Source: Pseudothioclava nitratireducens
GTDB lineage: Bacteria; Pseudomonadota; Alphaproteobacteria; Rhodobacterales; Rhodobacteraceae
NCBI RefSeq assembly: GCF_029210495.1
Contig: NZ_JARGDK010000012.1
Span: 1 to 64,000, forward strand
DNA length: 64,000 nt
Reading direction: 5' to 3'
Both the position numbers and the translations under genes were made by a program. Shown in pieces: positions 1 to 9,073 of the stretch (the first letter of the stretch is position 1; each line of letters starts with the position of its first letter). The notes beneath the pieces were generated by a model. The model saw only the letters and a program-made list of their open reading frames with translations, did no database searches and was not told the DNA's origin.

Positions 1-129
1 CAGCATAACCACGAAAGCCGCCTGATCATGACCTCAGGCCATCTGGGAAATTACACCACCTTGACGGACGCTACCTCATCTCAGGTGGGTGCGACCCGAA
101 GGTCACCCCTGAGCGCGTTAGAGCGCTGA
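1..129 (+). CDS. possible C-terminal end of a gene that starts outside the window
   Basis: Frame 1 is open from the first base for 42 codons and ends in TGA at 127-129; the other two plus frames stop within about 25 bases. The residues visible (ending SPLSALER) match no family I recognise. An open stretch this short is common by chance in GC-rich DNA, so this is only a candidate tail of an island gene. It lies on the opposite strand from the AlpA-like gene. Confidence 0.22.
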   Translation, partial: QHNHESRLIMTSGHLGNYTTLTDATSSQVGATRRSPLSALER

Positions 130-226
130 CCACGCTTCTGTCTTAGGCGCGGGGCGCCGATTCAGGCGTATCAAGCCATTCCTCATGGGTGGGGTGCAAG
201 CTCCACCCCGAGAAACTGACGACTGC

Positions 227-451
227 TCAGGAAAAGGAGAAGCCTGCATCCATCGCGAAACAGGCCTGCAACGTCTCCTCATACTCCAACAGGTCTGAAA
301 GGCGCCAGCGCGTAGAACGATCTCCGATGCGGACCGGCGCAGGAAACGAGCCCTTTCCCCTCCAACGCCAGATGCTGTCGGTAGAGACGCCATAGCGGGT
401 AGCGACCTGCTCGACGGACAGAAAGAATTGCTCGGGATTAGTAGCTTCCAT
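227..451 (-). CDS. AlpA-family helix-turn-helix excisionase/regulator
   Basis: A 74-residue protein with the AlpA/MerR-like winged helix-turn-helix layout: FFLSVEQVATRYGVSTDSIW forms the first helices with the recognition helix (WRWRGKGSFP), followed by APVRIGDRSTRWRLSDLLEY. AlpA-type proteins bind DNA and act as excisionases or activators of integrase genes on phage and islands. I chose the ATG at 451; a longer reading from a TTG at 481 adds ten unlikely residues. It sits 256 bases from the 3' end of tRNA-Phe, a common integration site, so it probably belongs to an integrated element extending left of the window. No integrase is visible in the window. Confidence 0.72.
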   Translation of the reverse strand: MEATNPEQFFLSVEQVATRYGVSTDSIWRWRGKGSFPAPVRIGDRSTRWRLSDLLEYEETLQACFAMDAGFSFS

Positions 452-707
452 GAAGTATATACTCAGACTTAGGCCAGACAATCCGCCCCTTCTGATCTAC
501 TTATTCGGCTGCAATTAAAGATTGTCGCATGGGAGCGCAAAAAAATCGAGTTCCCGTGATGCACGATCGTGACGCGGGTAGGCATGTTAACTCCAAGAGA
601 AAGGCAACCAAGACCAGAATGTAGCCCCCATGTAGCCCAGCACGACAACGGAACGGCACAGCCGTGATAGGAGTTAACAAACTTCTCTTATTTTTAAGGA
701 TTTTTAG
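452..707. other. AT-richer stretch between AlpA gene and tRNA-Phe
   Basis: This stretch is visibly less GC-rich than the chromosome to its right and carries A/T runs just past the tRNA 3' end. On the minus strand one small frame opens with ATG at 585 (TTGGAG five bases upstream) and ends with TAA at 469, giving 38 residues starting MPTRVTIVHHGN; I do not recognise it and cannot say it is translated. No second copy of the tRNA 3' end is visible within the window, so the attachment-site partner, if any, lies to the left. Confidence 0.35.
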
Positions 708-783
708 TGGTGCCCGGAGGCGGATTCGAACCACCGACACGCGGATTTTCAATCCGCTGCTCTACCAACTGAGCTATCCGGGC
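708..783 (-). tRNA. tRNA-Phe (GAA)
   Basis: The minus strand folds into a 76-nt cloverleaf: acceptor GCCCGGA paired with TCCGGGC, D arm GCTC/GAGC, anticodon stem GCGGA/TCCGC with loop TTGAAAA (anticodon GAA), and T arm containing GTTCGAATC. The CCA end is encoded at 708-710. The 3' end faces the AlpA-like gene, consistent with use as an integration target. Confidence 0.97.
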
Positions 784-813
784 ACTCTGGGCCTCGCGGC
801 CTTCGGTGGAGGG

Positions 814-842
814 TGAATAGACGAGGCCGCGAGGGCTGTCCA
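814..842 (-). promoter_or_regulatory. predicted sigma-70 promoter of tRNA-Phe
   Basis: On the minus strand TGGACA (837-842) and TATTCA (814-819) are separated by exactly 17 bases, about 30 bases before the tRNA-Phe 5' end. The spacing and position fit a housekeeping promoter; the tRNA may also be reached by read-through from yacG. Confidence 0.42.
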
Positions 843-934
843 GAGGGTTTTCGTGATTTTTTCGCCGCTGTTTCGCGAGCGCTGGCAAACTGTCGTCGCG
901 CCTTACTTCGACCCGCAAGAAACCCAGGGGAACC

Positions 935-1120
935 CTAGTGGCGAGGCGGCTCATCCGCGTCGAACGCACTGCCCGGAGCACGCTCTTCTTCCTCGGCCAT
1001 ATCGCCGGGGATCACATAGGAGCCGTTCAGCCATTTCGCCAAGTCGATATCGGCGCAGCGTTTGGAGCAGAACGGGCGATATTTCGGGTCGGCCTCTTTC
1101 TGGCAGATGGGACAGCTCAT
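935..1120 (-). CDS. yacG: DNA gyrase inhibitor YacG (zinc-ribbon protein)
   Basis: A 61-residue protein matching YacG in length and motif: CPIC near the N-terminus (C3, C6) and [11 protein letters not shown] (C18, C22) form the four-cysteine zinc site, followed by the family's [11 protein letters not shown] segment and an acidic tail. E. coli YacG binds GyrB and inhibits gyrase. The ATG overlaps the stop of the upstream RNase E/G gene by four bases (ATGA), so translation is probably coupled. It is the last gene of the housekeeping block before tRNA-Phe. Confidence 0.94.
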   Translation of the reverse strand: MSCPICQKEADPKYRPFCSKRCADIDLAKWLNGSYVIPGDMAEEEERAPGSAFDADEPPRH

Positions 1121-2160
1121 GCGCCCCCCCCCATCAGCACGGAGAGCGCCACGCGATCGCGTTTGCGCTGCATCTCGAAATTGCCAAGCGGCGTCCAGCC
1201 GGCAAGGCTCGTCTCCGCTGACTCGCCACGCAAGGCTGCGCGCAACTGCTGTTCGAGCGCCTGACGATCCCGCTTGGGCACCGGGGCGAAGTCGATGGTG
1301 ATCTGCCCCCCAAGACCCCGCAGCCGCAACTGGCGCGGAAGCTCACGGGCCGCCGCGATGTTTGCCTTCAGCGCCGCCGCAGGCGAGGTATCCCGCCCGG
1401 TATTCACATCGACCGCGATCAGCGCGCGCGTGGGTTCGATCATCATATGCGCGCCGCTCGGCAGCTCGATGCGCGGGCCAAGCAACGCGTCGACCGCATC
1501 GAGCACACCGTGATCCTCGAAGCCGCCCTCAACCACCTCATCCGGGGCGGGATCAGCCCAGTCGCGCCATGCCTCTTCATGCGGGCCGGGCGCATCGACG
1601 AGCAATTCCGGGCCACCCTCAAGATCCGCGCCGACCGCCTCGGCAAGCGCGCGCATCTGGCCGATATCATCGGCGATGTCATCGAGCGCCGCGCTCTCGC
1701 AGGCCGAGCGCAGGATAAGCCCCATCTCGGAGCCCGCCATCACCTCTTCGGCCAATGCTTTGAGCTCGGCGCGCGCATCTTCCTCCTGAATCCGCCGCGA
1801 CACATTCAGCCCCGGCGCACCCGGCGTCACGATTGCATAGCGCGACTTGAACAAGAGCCGCAGCGAGACCGGAACGGCCTTGCCGGATTCCGCCCCGCCC
1901 GAGACCTGACAGATCACCGTCTGCCCCGGACGCAAGCCCTTGACCTCACGAAGAAAACCCGTTTCGCCTTCGGGAAGATCGACAAAGACGCCCCCCTGGC
2001 CCTTCATCTGGCGACCAACCACGCCCCGGCAAATTGCACCGGGCGCCAACGGCACCACGTCGGAACTGTCGAGGATGAGGTCCAGAAGCTGGCCATCTTC
2101 CATCAGAGCGGCGGCTTCAAGCCCGTTCAGATGATCCAGCAGAACAACACGGCCCTTCAT
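1117..2160 (-). CDS. ribonuclease E/G family protein, short form
   Basis: A 347-residue RNase E/G-type endoribonuclease, which cuts single-stranded RNA during rRNA maturation and mRNA decay. After an S1-like N-terminal region, the catalytic core shows [11 protein letters not shown] and ITIDFAPV, which carry the metal-binding aspartates of the family. It is shorter than E. coli RNase G (~490 residues) and I see no CPxC zinc-link after the core; such short forms occur in Rhodobacterales. The ATG at 2160 overlaps the stop of maf by four bases; a longer upstream reading would run through maf. Another RNase E is expected elsewhere in the genome. Confidence 0.88.
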   Translation of the reverse strand: MKGRVVLLDHLNGLEAAALMEDGQLLDLILDSSDVVPLAPGAICRGVVGRQMKGQGGVFVDLPEGETGFLREVKGLRPGQTVICQVSGGAESGKAVPVSLRLLFKSRYAIVTPGAPGLNVSRRIQEEDARAELKALAEEVMAGSEMGLILRSACESAALDDIADDIGQMRALAEAVGADLEGGPELLVDAPGPHEEAWRDWADPAPDEVVEGGFEDHGVLDAVDALLGPRIELPSGAHMMIEPTRALIAVDVNTGRDTSPAAALKANIAAARELPRQLRLRGLGGQITIDFAPVPKRDRQALEQQLRAALRGESAETSLAGWTPLGNFEMQRKRDRVALSVLMGGGA

Positions 2161-2735
2161 GGCGTCTCCTCTCCAGCGCGAATTCCGGCGGCGGCCAGCA
2201 GCGTCGCGGTCTCTGCCAGCGGCAGGCCCACAACGGCGGTGAACGAGCCTTGCAGCCACGGGATGAAAGCCCCCGCACGACCTTGAATCGCGTAGCCACC
2301 TGCCTTGCCCTGCCATTCGCCGCTGGCGAGGTAGAGGTTCACATCCTCATTGGACAGCGGACGGAATTTCACCACTGTATCGACGAGCCGCTCGCGCAGC
2401 CCATCGACGGTCCGCACGGCGATGGCGGTCATCACATGGTGCCGCCGCCCCGACAGCAGCCACAGAAACTCGGCCGCTTCTTTTTCGTTTTCGGGTTTTC
2501 CAAGGATACGGCGCCCGCAGTTGACGGTCGTGTCAGCCGAGAGGATCACCTCGTCGCCCGCACACTCCAGCGCCAGCGCCTTTTCCCGTGCCATGCGCGC
2601 CACATAGTCGCGCGCAGCTTCGCCCTTGAGCGGGGTCTCGTCGATATCGGCCGGGCGCACGGCATCGGGCACCAGACCGATCTGGCCCAGAAGCTCGTGC
2701 CGCCTCGGGCTTGCAGACCCCAGAACCAGTTTCAC
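2157..2735 (-). CDS. maf: Maf family nucleoside triphosphate pyrophosphatase
   Basis: 192 residues, normal Maf length. The start [14 protein letters not shown] is the Maf signature with the conserved SxSPRR motif; [15 protein letters not shown] follows the family's D-T-V catalytic region and [12 protein letters not shown] is the conserved C-terminal motif. Maf proteins hydrolyse non-canonical or pyrimidine nucleotides to monophosphates and have been tied to septum inhibition. It lies five bases after infA and overlaps the RNase E/G start, so the three are probably one transcript. Confidence 0.93.
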   Translation of the reverse strand: MKLVLGSASPRRHELLGQIGLVPDAVRPADIDETPLKGEAARDYVARMAREKALALECAGDEVILSADTTVNCGRRILGKPENEKEAAEFLWLLSGRRHHVMTAIAVRTVDGLRERLVDTVVKFRPLSNEDVNLYLASGEWQGKAGGYAIQGRAGAFIPWLQGSFTAVVGLPLAETATLLAAAGIRAGEETP

Positions 2736-2740
2736 GGGGC

Positions 2741-2959
2741 TTACTTGAAGCGGTAGTTGATACGACCCTTCGTGAGGTCGTAGGTGTTCATCTCGACCTG
2801 AACGCGGTCGCCAGCCAGAACGCGGATGCGGTTCTTGCGCATCTTGCCTGCCATATGTGCGATGATCTCATGGCCGTTTTCCAGCTCGACCCTGAACGTC
2901 GCATTCGGCAGGAGTTCCTTCACGACGCCGGGAAATTCGAGCATTTCTTCCTTGGCCAT
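2741..2959 (-). CDS. infA: translation initiation factor IF-1
   Basis: 72 residues, the canonical IF-1 length, starting [11 protein letters not shown]. It is a single OB-fold protein: [20 protein letters not shown], then [19 protein letters not shown] and the closing [13 protein letters not shown] are near-invariant IF-1 segments. IF-1 occupies the ribosomal A site during initiation. The ATG at 2959 is preceded by GGAGTGACC. It is followed directly by maf. Confidence 0.98.
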   Translation of the reverse strand: MAKEEMLEFPGVVKELLPNATFRVELENGHEIIAHMAGKMRKNRIRVLAGDRVQVEMNTYDLTKGRINYRFK

Positions 2960-3041
2960 GGTCACTCCATATTCATCCGCCCGCCAAAAGCTGCGGGCGC
3001 GGCTTAAATGCGCCTCGGCGCGGTAAATATCAAGCGCTATG

Positions 3042-3947
3042 TCAGGATTTGCGGGGGTTTTCCCGGGCGAAAGCGCCTTTTCCGATACGCGCACCCTGTT
3101 CGGACCAGTGCCGGAAGGGCAAAACCGCACCATCGCGGCGGCTTTGTGCGACAAGGTTCAGATCGAGATCGGCATAGGTCCAGCCCGGCTGATCCAGCAC
3201 CCCTTCCGCGATCACGCCCGTTTCCGGCCAACCGCGATCGGCGGGGCCAAAGATCCCGGCGGCACCGCGGTTCTCGTCGATGGCAGGGCACCAGAGCGCC
3301 CCGCCCACGGTCGGCGCCTGCACCGTCACGCATTGGTTTTCCAGCGCCCGCGCCATCGCCCCCACCCGGACGCGGCTGTAGCCCGCGACGGTGTCCGTGC
3401 AGGACGGAACCAGAAGGATCTCGGCGCCCCGCTCGCACAGATCGCGCGCCAGCAGCGGGAACTCGCTGTCGTAGCAGATCACGATGCCGATCTTGCCCAG
3501 CGCAGTCTCGAACAGCGTCAGCCCGTGCAGCCCCGCATCGACGCGCCACTCTTCGCGCTCGAACCGGGTCATGATCTGCTTGTCCTGATGCCCGATCAGC
3601 CCCGATGGCCCGAAGAAACTCGCGCGATTGACGCGCCGCCCGCTCTCGATGACCGGGCCCGAGGGCGCAAGAACATAGACGCCATGCTCCGCCGCGAGCC
3701 GCGCGAAAAGCGCGTCCATCTCTGGACGGTGCCGGGCCACTTCAAGCAAGGCGGCCTCCAGATCGGCGGCGACCTCTGCTCCGCCAAGGCTCGCCAGCTC
3801 CATCGCGCCATATTCAGGAAAAACAAGAAGCCGCGCGCCGTTCTCAGCCGCCTCGGCCACCCAAGCAAGGGCCTTTGCCTCGAAACCCGACCAGTCGTCG
3901 AACCAGTCCAGCGGATAGGCCGCAGCAGCGACGCGAAGCACACTCAC
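3042..3947 (-). CDS. carbon-nitrogen hydrolase (nitrilase superfamily)
   Basis: About 301 residues with the Glu-Lys-Cys triad of the nitrilase superfamily: FPEYGAME (Glu), a Lys in [13 protein letters not shown] and the nucleophile in [11 protein letters not shown]. These enzymes hydrolyse amides or nitriles; the substrate cannot be read from the sequence. The start is a GTG overlapping the stop of the GNAT gene (GTGA at 3944-3947), with another GTG at 3943. It forms a tightly overlapping trio with the GNAT and SnoaL-like genes, so they probably act in one small pathway. Confidence 0.85.
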   Translation of the reverse strand: MSVLRVAAAAYPLDWFDDWSGFEAKALAWVAEAAENGARLLVFPEYGAMELASLGGAEVAADLEAALLEVARHRPEMDALFARLAAEHGVYVLAPSGPVIESGRRVNRASFFGPSGLIGHQDKQIMTRFEREEWRVDAGLHGLTLFETALGKIGIVICYDSEFPLLARDLCERGAEILLVPSCTDTVAGYSRVRVGAMARALENQCVTVQAPTVGGALWCPAIDENRGAAGIFGPADRGWPETGVIAEGVLDQPGWTYADLDLNLVAQSRRDGAVLPFRHWSEQGARIGKGAFARENPRKS

Positions 3948-4525
3948 AGCGCCCGCCCCCAGAATTGCAGGGCCTTCTCGGTCTGATGATCCTCGCCCAG
4001 ATCGGTCCATTTGAAGCGCGCGATCACGCCCTCCATCGGCACATAACCGCGTTTGCGCCAGAACGGATCGAGCGGCGCATAATCGGCGGGGCGCAGCGGA
4101 TGATCGGCAGGTCGGATCACCGAACAAAACACCGAATGCACCCGCCCAAGCGCCCGGGCATGGGCCTCTCGGTGGTCGAAGAACGCATGTCCCACGCCAT
4201 GCCCACGATACTCGGGCAATAAAACCGACTCCGCGCAGTAGAACACCTGATCGAGCGCGAGGCCCGTCCCGGCGAAAGGCGCCGCAAAGTCCTCGGCGTG
4301 ATCCTCGAGCGGCGTGCCCGTGGCCGCGCCCACCAGCCGCGCACCATCGAACGCCCCCACAACGATCGCCGCATCGGAATTGCGGTAGCTCTCCAGATAG
4401 CGCCGCTCATAGTCGAGCGAGCCGTCATATATATATGGCCAGTCGCGAAACACCGCGATCCGCAACCGCGCGACATCGTCCAGTGCCCCATCAAGCGCCG
4501 CTCCGGTGAGCGTGCGGACCTCCAT
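3944..4525 (-). CDS. GNAT family N-acetyltransferase
   Basis: About 193 residues. The acetyl-CoA-binding motif A is visible as SVLLPEYRGHGVGHAFFDHR, preceded by a beta strand (FYCAESV) and followed by a long insertion before FWRKRGYVPM, the usual final GNAT strand and helix. The acceptor is unknown. The ATG at 4525 shares one base with the stop of the upstream SnoaL-like gene (TGATG) and its own stop overlaps the nitrilase start, indicating tight translational coupling. Confidence 0.8.
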   Translation of the reverse strand: MEVRTLTGAALDGALDDVARLRIAVFRDWPYIYDGSLDYERRYLESYRNSDAAIVVGAFDGARLVGAATGTPLEDHAEDFAAPFAGTGLALDQVFYCAESVLLPEYRGHGVGHAFFDHREAHARALGRVHSVFCSVIRPADHPLRPADYAPLDPFWRKRGYVPMEGVIARFKWTDLGEDHQTEKALQFWGRAL

Positions 4526-4932
4526 CACGAGACCTGCCGGACCCAGTCCGCAAGATTGTAATAGGTCGTCACGCGGGTGATCCGGCCCGCCTCGAGATCG
4601 AAGAAAGACCCCGCAGGCAAGACATACTTCTGACCACGTGCCACCGGCAAGTCTCCGTCCGTCTCCAGATAGACGCCATGCACCACGAACTCCGCCGCCG
4701 CGCGCGTGCCCAGATCGTTCGCCATGATGACGATATCGGCCAGGTGCTCTTTGTAGCAGCGGGTCATGTGGGCGTTGAATGCGCGGAACGCCTCGGGGCC
4801 GCGGCGTATTTCCCCCTCATTCACATGATGCTCAAAATCGGGAGAAATCAGCGCCTCCATTCCGGTGGTATTTCCCGCATTGAACGCATCGTAATAGGCG
4901 GAAATCGTGGCCAGAGCCTGAGCGCGGGGCAT
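4525..4932 (-). CDS. SnoaL-like / NTF2-fold protein (ketosteroid isomerase-related)
   Basis: About 135 residues with the alpha+beta barrel pattern of the SnoaL-like/NTF2 superfamily: an N-terminal helix pair (ALATISAYYDAFNAGN), FEHHVNEG, and late strands ending in RVTTYYNLADWVRQ. Members include isomerases, hydroxylases and binding proteins, so the reaction is open. The start ATG at 4932 is chosen because the longer reading has no family features. It overlaps the GNAT gene and follows the phosphatase gene by four bases. Confidence 0.76.
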   Translation of the reverse strand: MPRAQALATISAYYDAFNAGNTTGMEALISPDFEHHVNEGEIRRGPEAFRAFNAHMTRCYKEHLADIVIMANDLGTRAAAEFVVHGVYLETDGDLPVARGQKYVLPAGSFFDLEAGRITRVTTYYNLADWVRQVS

Positions 4933-4936
4933 GGGA

Positions 4937-5392
4937 TCACTCCTGAATTGGGGGGCCGAAACGTGCGATAAGATGACCGCGTATCTGGTCACGGGTCTGA
5001 CGATAGGCCGCGAGCTTGGCCTCGCGCCCCTCGCCAATCCCGGTTGGGTCCATGATTGGCCAATATTCCACATCCAGATGGAATATACGCGTCATTTCAA
5101 GTGCTTGATGCTGCGACGCAGGCGAGAGCGCAACCACCAGATCGAAAGAGGACAGATCGTCGCCCAATTGCTCCAACTCGTCGAAAGAGCGCGAACGATG
5201 GCGATGCAGGTCGATCCCGATCTCATCCATCACGGCAATCGAAAAGCCGTCGATCTCCATATCGGACTTCACACCCACCGACTGCACATAGCAGCCGGTG
5301 CCATAGAATTTCTTCATCATCGCTTCGGCCATCGGCGAGCGCGTCGCGTTGTGATCGCAACAGAAGAGCACCGAAGAGGGAAGACCGGTCAT
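4937..5392 (-). CDS. low-molecular-weight protein-tyrosine phosphatase family protein
   Basis: 151 residues. The phosphate-binding loop is near the N-terminus as LFCCDHNATRSPMAEAMM, i.e. C-x5-R-S, and the general-acid aspartate appears in IMDPTGIGEG. This is the LMW-PTP/arsenate-reductase fold; the loop differs from typical LMW-PTPs (HNATRS rather than GNICRS), so arsenate reductase-like or protein phosphatase activity cannot be separated by eye. It is between UPF0262 and the SnoaL trio on one strand with short gaps. Confidence 0.84.
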   Translation of the reverse strand: MTGLPSSVLFCCDHNATRSPMAEAMMKKFYGTGCYVQSVGVKSDMEIDGFSIAVMDEIGIDLHRHRSRSFDELEQLGDDLSSFDLVVALSPASQHQALEMTRIFHLDVEYWPIMDPTGIGEGREAKLAAYRQTRDQIRGHLIARFGPPIQE

Positions 5393-5405
5393 CAGCGCAT
5401 GCCCC

Positions 5406-5885
5406 TCACTTTTGCGGCGCCAGAACGCAGATCAGGGTAAACAGCCGCCGCGCCGTGTCGATGTCGAGTTCGGCCTTGCCCTCAAGCCGCTCTTGCAGCA
5501 CGCGGGCACCCTCGTTGTGGATGCCACGACGGGCCATGTCGATGGCTTCGATCTGACCGGGCGGCAGCTTCTTGACCGCTTCGAAATAACTTTCGCAGAT
5601 CTGGAAATAGTCCTTCACTACTTGCCGGAACGGCCCGAAGGACAGATGGAATTCCGCCAGCTTTTCGCCAGCTTCCGTCTGGGTATCGAACACCAGCCGC
5701 CCGTCGCGCACCGCAAGCGTGAGCGCAAAGGGCCCCTCGGGCGGAGGCAGATCGTCGCGCCCCGGAAGCACGAAGCTGTTGTCTTCGAGCAGATCATAGA
5801 CCGCGACGCGGCGCTCTTGCTCGATTTCGGGGGTGGGCGCGGGCAAGCCGCTATCGTCGATCTCCAGACGTGCGATCCGCGACAT
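5406..5885 (-). CDS. UPF0262 family protein
   Basis: About 159 residues, starting MSRIARLEIDD, and containing DLLEDNSFVLPG and FHLSFGPFRQVVKDYFQICE, typical of UPF0262, a family of unknown function almost confined to alphaproteobacteria. Two ATGs (5888 and 5885) are adjacent; the first overlaps the hisD stop. The hisD-UPF0262-phosphatase order is common in Rhodobacterales. Confidence 0.88.
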   Translation of the reverse strand: MSRIARLEIDDSGLPAPTPEIEQERRVAVYDLLEDNSFVLPGRDDLPPPEGPFALTLAVRDGRLVFDTQTEAGEKLAEFHLSFGPFRQVVKDYFQICESYFEAVKKLPPGQIEAIDMARRGIHNEGARVLQERLEGKAELDIDTARRLFTLICVLAPQK

Positions 5886-7195
5886 CATCCCTCTCCTTCA
5901 TTCAGCGCGTCGAGCCGGGCGCGCACCGACAGGCCATGCGCCTCGAGGCTCTCGGACTTGGCCAGAACCTCGGCGGACGGACCAATAGCCTTGAGCGCCT
6001 CGGGGGTCATCTTGGCAAGGGTCGTGCGCTTGAGGAAGTCGAGAACCGACAACCCGCTGGAGAAACGCGCCGAGCGGGCGGTCGGAAGCACATGGTTCGG
6101 CCCGCCTATATAGTCACCGATCGCTTCGGGCGTGTAGGCGCCCAAGAAGATGGCACCCGCATGGGTGATCTCGGCACTCAGCGCGTCCGGATCGGCCACG
6201 CACAGCTCAAGGTGTTCGGGCGCCACGCGATTTGAAAGCGCCGCCGCCTCTGATAGGTCACGCGTCACGATCACCGCGCCGAAATCGCGCCAGCTCGGCC
6301 CCGCGATGGCACGCCGCTCGAGCGTTTCGAGCCGCTTCTCCACCGCCTCCGCGACGGCGCGGCCAAACCCGGCATCGGGGGTGATGAGAATGGATTGCGC
6401 GCTCTCGTCATGCTCGGCCTGGCTCAGCAGATCGAGCGCGATCCAGTCCGGGTCGCCGGTGCCGTCGGCAATCACGAGAATCTCGGACGGGCCCGCGATC
6501 ATGTCGATGCCGACCTTGCCAAAGACCCGCCGTTTCGCCGCCGCCACGAAGGCGTTGCCGGGGCCGGTGATCTTGTCCACGGGCGCAATCGTATCGGTGC
6601 CATAGGCCAGCGCCGCCACCGCCTGCGCTCCGCCGATCCGGTAGACCGTGTCCACGCCCGCGATCTGCGCGGCCAGCAGAACCAGCGGATTGACCACACC
6701 ACCCGGCGTCGGACAGACGACGACCAGACGCTCGACGCCTGCCACCTTGGCGGGGATCGCGTTCATCAAAACCGAGGACGGATAGCTCGCAAGCCCGCCC
6801 GGCACATACAGCCCCGCCGCCGACACGGGCGTCCAGCGCCAGCCCAGCATCGCGCCGGTCGGTTCGGTCCAGCTTTGATCCTCGGGCATCTGGCGTTCGT
6901 GATAGGCACGGATGCGCTTGGCGGCGAGTTCAAGCGCCGCGCGCTCCGCCGCCGGCACTTTCGCGATCTCGGCCGCGATCTCGGCCTCCGAGAAGGCCAG
7001 CGTTTCGGGCTTGAGCGCCAGCTTGTCGAATTTCGCCGTCAGCTCGATCACCGCCGCATCGCCGCGAGCGCGCACATCCGCGATGATATCCGCGACGATG
7101 GCATCCACATCGGGGCTGTCCTCGCGCTTCATACCCAGAAGGGCCGCGAAGCGGGTCTCGAAATCGGCGGTGGTGGTGTCGAGGAACTGCGGCAT
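5885..7195 (-). CDS. hisD: histidinol dehydrogenase
   Basis: 436 residues, normal HisD length. It performs the two last oxidations of histidine synthesis, L-histidinol to L-histidine with NAD. Visible landmarks are YVPGGLASYPSSVLMN, the NAD/active-site region GPGNAFVAAAKR, the zinc-site segment LLSQAEHDESAQS with catalytic Glu and His, and EHLELCV near the C-terminus. ATG at 7195 follows GGAGAGTC. A four-base overlap couples it to the UPF0262 gene. Confidence 0.97.
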   Translation of the reverse strand: MPQFLDTTTADFETRFAALLGMKREDSPDVDAIVADIIADVRARGDAAVIELTAKFDKLALKPETLAFSEAEIAAEIAKVPAAERAALELAAKRIRAYHERQMPEDQSWTEPTGAMLGWRWTPVSAAGLYVPGGLASYPSSVLMNAIPAKVAGVERLVVVCPTPGGVVNPLVLLAAQIAGVDTVYRIGGAQAVAALAYGTDTIAPVDKITGPGNAFVAAAKRRVFGKVGIDMIAGPSEILVIADGTGDPDWIALDLLSQAEHDESAQSILITPDAGFGRAVAEAVEKRLETLERRAIAGPSWRDFGAVIVTRDLSEAAALSNRVAPEHLELCVADPDALSAEITHAGAIFLGAYTPEAIGDYIGGPNHVLPTARSARFSSGLSVLDFLKRTTLAKMTPEALKAIGPSAEVLAKSESLEAHGLSVRARLDALNEGEG

Positions 7196-7273
7196 CTGAC
7201 TCTCCTTGTCAGGCAACGGGATAGTGCCTTCCGCGGCCCTTGCCAAGCGGCGCGCACCCTCACACCCCGGATG

Positions 7274-7320
7274 CGCTTTCATCAAACCCGAAATACGCCT
7301 GCCGGAGGCTCCGCCGGGGC
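7274..7320. repeat. intergenic repeat copy with GC hairpin
   Basis: The stretch TTTCATCAAACCCGAAATAC at 7277-7296 is one copy of a repeat family found in several gaps of this window (see 34180, 43294, 48051). It is followed by GCCGGAGGCTCCGCCGGGGC, able to form a hairpin that could end transcription from the DUF2948 side before hisD. Confidence 0.55.
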
Positions 7321-7329
7321 CGTTTGCGC

Positions 7330-7806
7330 TTAGTCCGGGTGGCGGGGCGCTTGCCCCGAAACGGCACGATACGGCCGCGTGACATCCCGCAGATCGACCG
7401 AGAGGCATTCGACCTCTGCGGCAATCGCACCGTCCCCCGCGAGCGTCAGTTCGATCCGGCCCGCACCGTCCTCGCCCGCGACGAAGCCCAGATCGAGCAC
7501 CGAGAGCACGAGATCCTTGTCCGCCCGGTCGATCCCCATCGAGGACACGCGCCGCACATCCGAGATGACCAAAAGTGATTGCACCCGCTCATAGGGGCGC
7601 TTCTCGGCCTCTGCGGCGGGTTTGTCTTCCCAGCGGAAGCGGTTGATCAGAAAGGCCAGACGACGGGCCTTGGCCTCCCAGACGATTTCCGAGGCCGGCA
7701 GGACGGCATCCTGCACCAGCGCCGCGATCACGCCCAGATCCTCGGCCGTTTCGGCCCGCAAGGCGAGCGGCTGCTCGCCCCCGTCTTCGAAGCGCGCGTC
7801 GCTCAT
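7330..7806 (-). CDS. DUF2948 family protein
   Basis: 158 residues matching the alphaproteobacterial DUF2948 family, with [20 protein letters not shown] near the start, [13 protein letters not shown], and VLDLGFV before a C-terminal [13 protein letters not shown]. No function is known. The ATG overlaps the murA stop by four bases, so it is probably co-translated with murA; this pairing is usual in Rhodobacterales. Confidence 0.86.
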   Translation of the reverse strand: MSDARFEDGGEQPLALRAETAEDLGVIAALVQDAVLPASEIVWEAKARRLAFLINRFRWEDKPAAEAEKRPYERVQSLLVISDVRRVSSMGIDRADKDLVLSVLDLGFVAGEDGAGRIELTLAGDGAIAAEVECLSVDLRDVTRPYRAVSGQAPRHPD

Positions 7807-9071
7807 GAGGCTTTCACCCGCTCGATCTTGGCGCCCACCGCCGAGAGCTTGTCCTCGACATGTTCATAGCCGCGGTCAAGGTGGTAGACGCGGCTCACGA
7901 TGGTCTCTCCCTCTGCGGCAAGCCCCGCGAGGATCAGCGACACCGAGGCGCGCAGGTCGGTCGCCATCACCGGCGCGCCCTTGAGGCGGTCCACCCCGTG
8001 CACGGTCGCGTGGCCGCCATGCACCTCGATCTTCGCGCCCATCCGGGCGAGTTCGGGGGCGTGCATGAAGCGGTTCTCAAAGATTTTCTCTTCCAGCACC
8101 GAAGTCCCCTCGGCGGTGCACAAAAGCGCCATCATCTGCGCCTGAAGGTCGGTCGGGAAGCCCGGGAAGGGCTCAGTCACGACATCGACCGCGCGCACCC
8201 GGTCACCCTTGCGGCTGACCTTGAGGCCCGTCGCGGTTTCCTCGACGCCGATCCCCGCCGCGTCCAGCTTTTCGCAGAAGCTCTCGACCAGTTCGATCCG
8301 CCCGCCAAGGCATTCCACCTCGCCGCCGCAGATCGCGGGGGCCAGCATATAGGTGCCAAGCTCGATCCGGTCGGTGACGACCGGGTGGGTCGCGCCGTGC
8401 AGGCGGTCGACGCCTTGGATCTCGATGGTCGAGCTCCCCTCGCCCTCGATCTGCGCGCCCATCGCCCGCAGGCAGCGCACCAGATCGACGATTTCCGGCT
8501 CGCGCGCGGCGTTCTTGAGGACACTCGTGCCCTTGGCAAGCACGGCCGCCATCAGGAAGTTCTCGGTCGCGCCGACAGAGGCAAAGCGCATCTCATGCAC
8601 CGCACCCTTGAGCCCACCTTGCGTCTTGGCGTGGAGGTACCCCTCCTTCAGCTCGATCTGCGCGCCCAGCGCTTCGAGCGCGTCGATATGGATATCCATC
8701 GGACGCGCGCCGATCGCACAGCCGCCCGGCAGCGATACGACCGCATGACCGAGCCGCGCGAGCAGCGGGCCAAGCACCAGATTCGAAGCGCGCATCTTGC
8801 GGACGATTTCATAGTCCGCCACCGGGTTGATCTCGCCATGGCTCGACATGGCCTGCACCTTGCCCGATTGCAGCGAGGACACCTCGGCCCCGAGGCTCGC
8901 CAGCAATTCGGTCATCGTGCGGATGTCCGACAGACGCGGCGCGTTGGTGAGCGTCAGCGGCTCCTCGGACAGAAGCGTCGCCGGCATCAGCGCGAGACAG
9001 GCGTTCTTGGCCCCCGCGATCGGGATCTGCCCCTTCAGCGGGCCGTTCCCATGCACGATAATCTGATCCAT
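7803..9071 (-). CDS. murA: UDP-N-acetylglucosamine 1-carboxyvinyltransferase
   Basis: 422 residues, standard MurA size. It transfers enolpyruvate from PEP to UDP-GlcNAc, the first committed step of peptidoglycan synthesis, in the cytoplasm. The N-terminus [17 protein letters not shown] has the UDP-GlcNAc-binding K-N pair; the PEP loop is seen as [14 protein letters not shown] with the reactive cysteine, and [18 protein letters not shown] is the conserved C-terminal domain motif. A 51-codon gene lies immediately upstream. Confidence 0.97.
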   Translation of the reverse strand: MDQIIVHGNGPLKGQIPIAGAKNACLALMPATLLSEEPLTLTNAPRLSDIRTMTELLASLGAEVSSLQSGKVQAMSSHGEINPVADYEIVRKMRASNLVLGPLLARLGHAVVSLPGGCAIGARPMDIHIDALEALGAQIELKEGYLHAKTQGGLKGAVHEMRFASVGATENFLMAAVLAKGTSVLKNAAREPEIVDLVRCLRAMGAQIEGEGSSTIEIQGVDRLHGATHPVVTDRIELGTYMLAPAICGGEVECLGGRIELVESFCEKLDAAGIGVEETATGLKVSRKGDRVRAVDVVTEPFPGFPTDLQAQMMALLCTAEGTSVLEEKIFENRFMHAPELARMGAKIEVHGGHATVHGVDRLKGAPVMATDLRASVSLILAGLAAEGETIVSRVYHLDRGYEHVEDKLSAVGAKIERVKAS

Positions 9072-9073
9072 CG

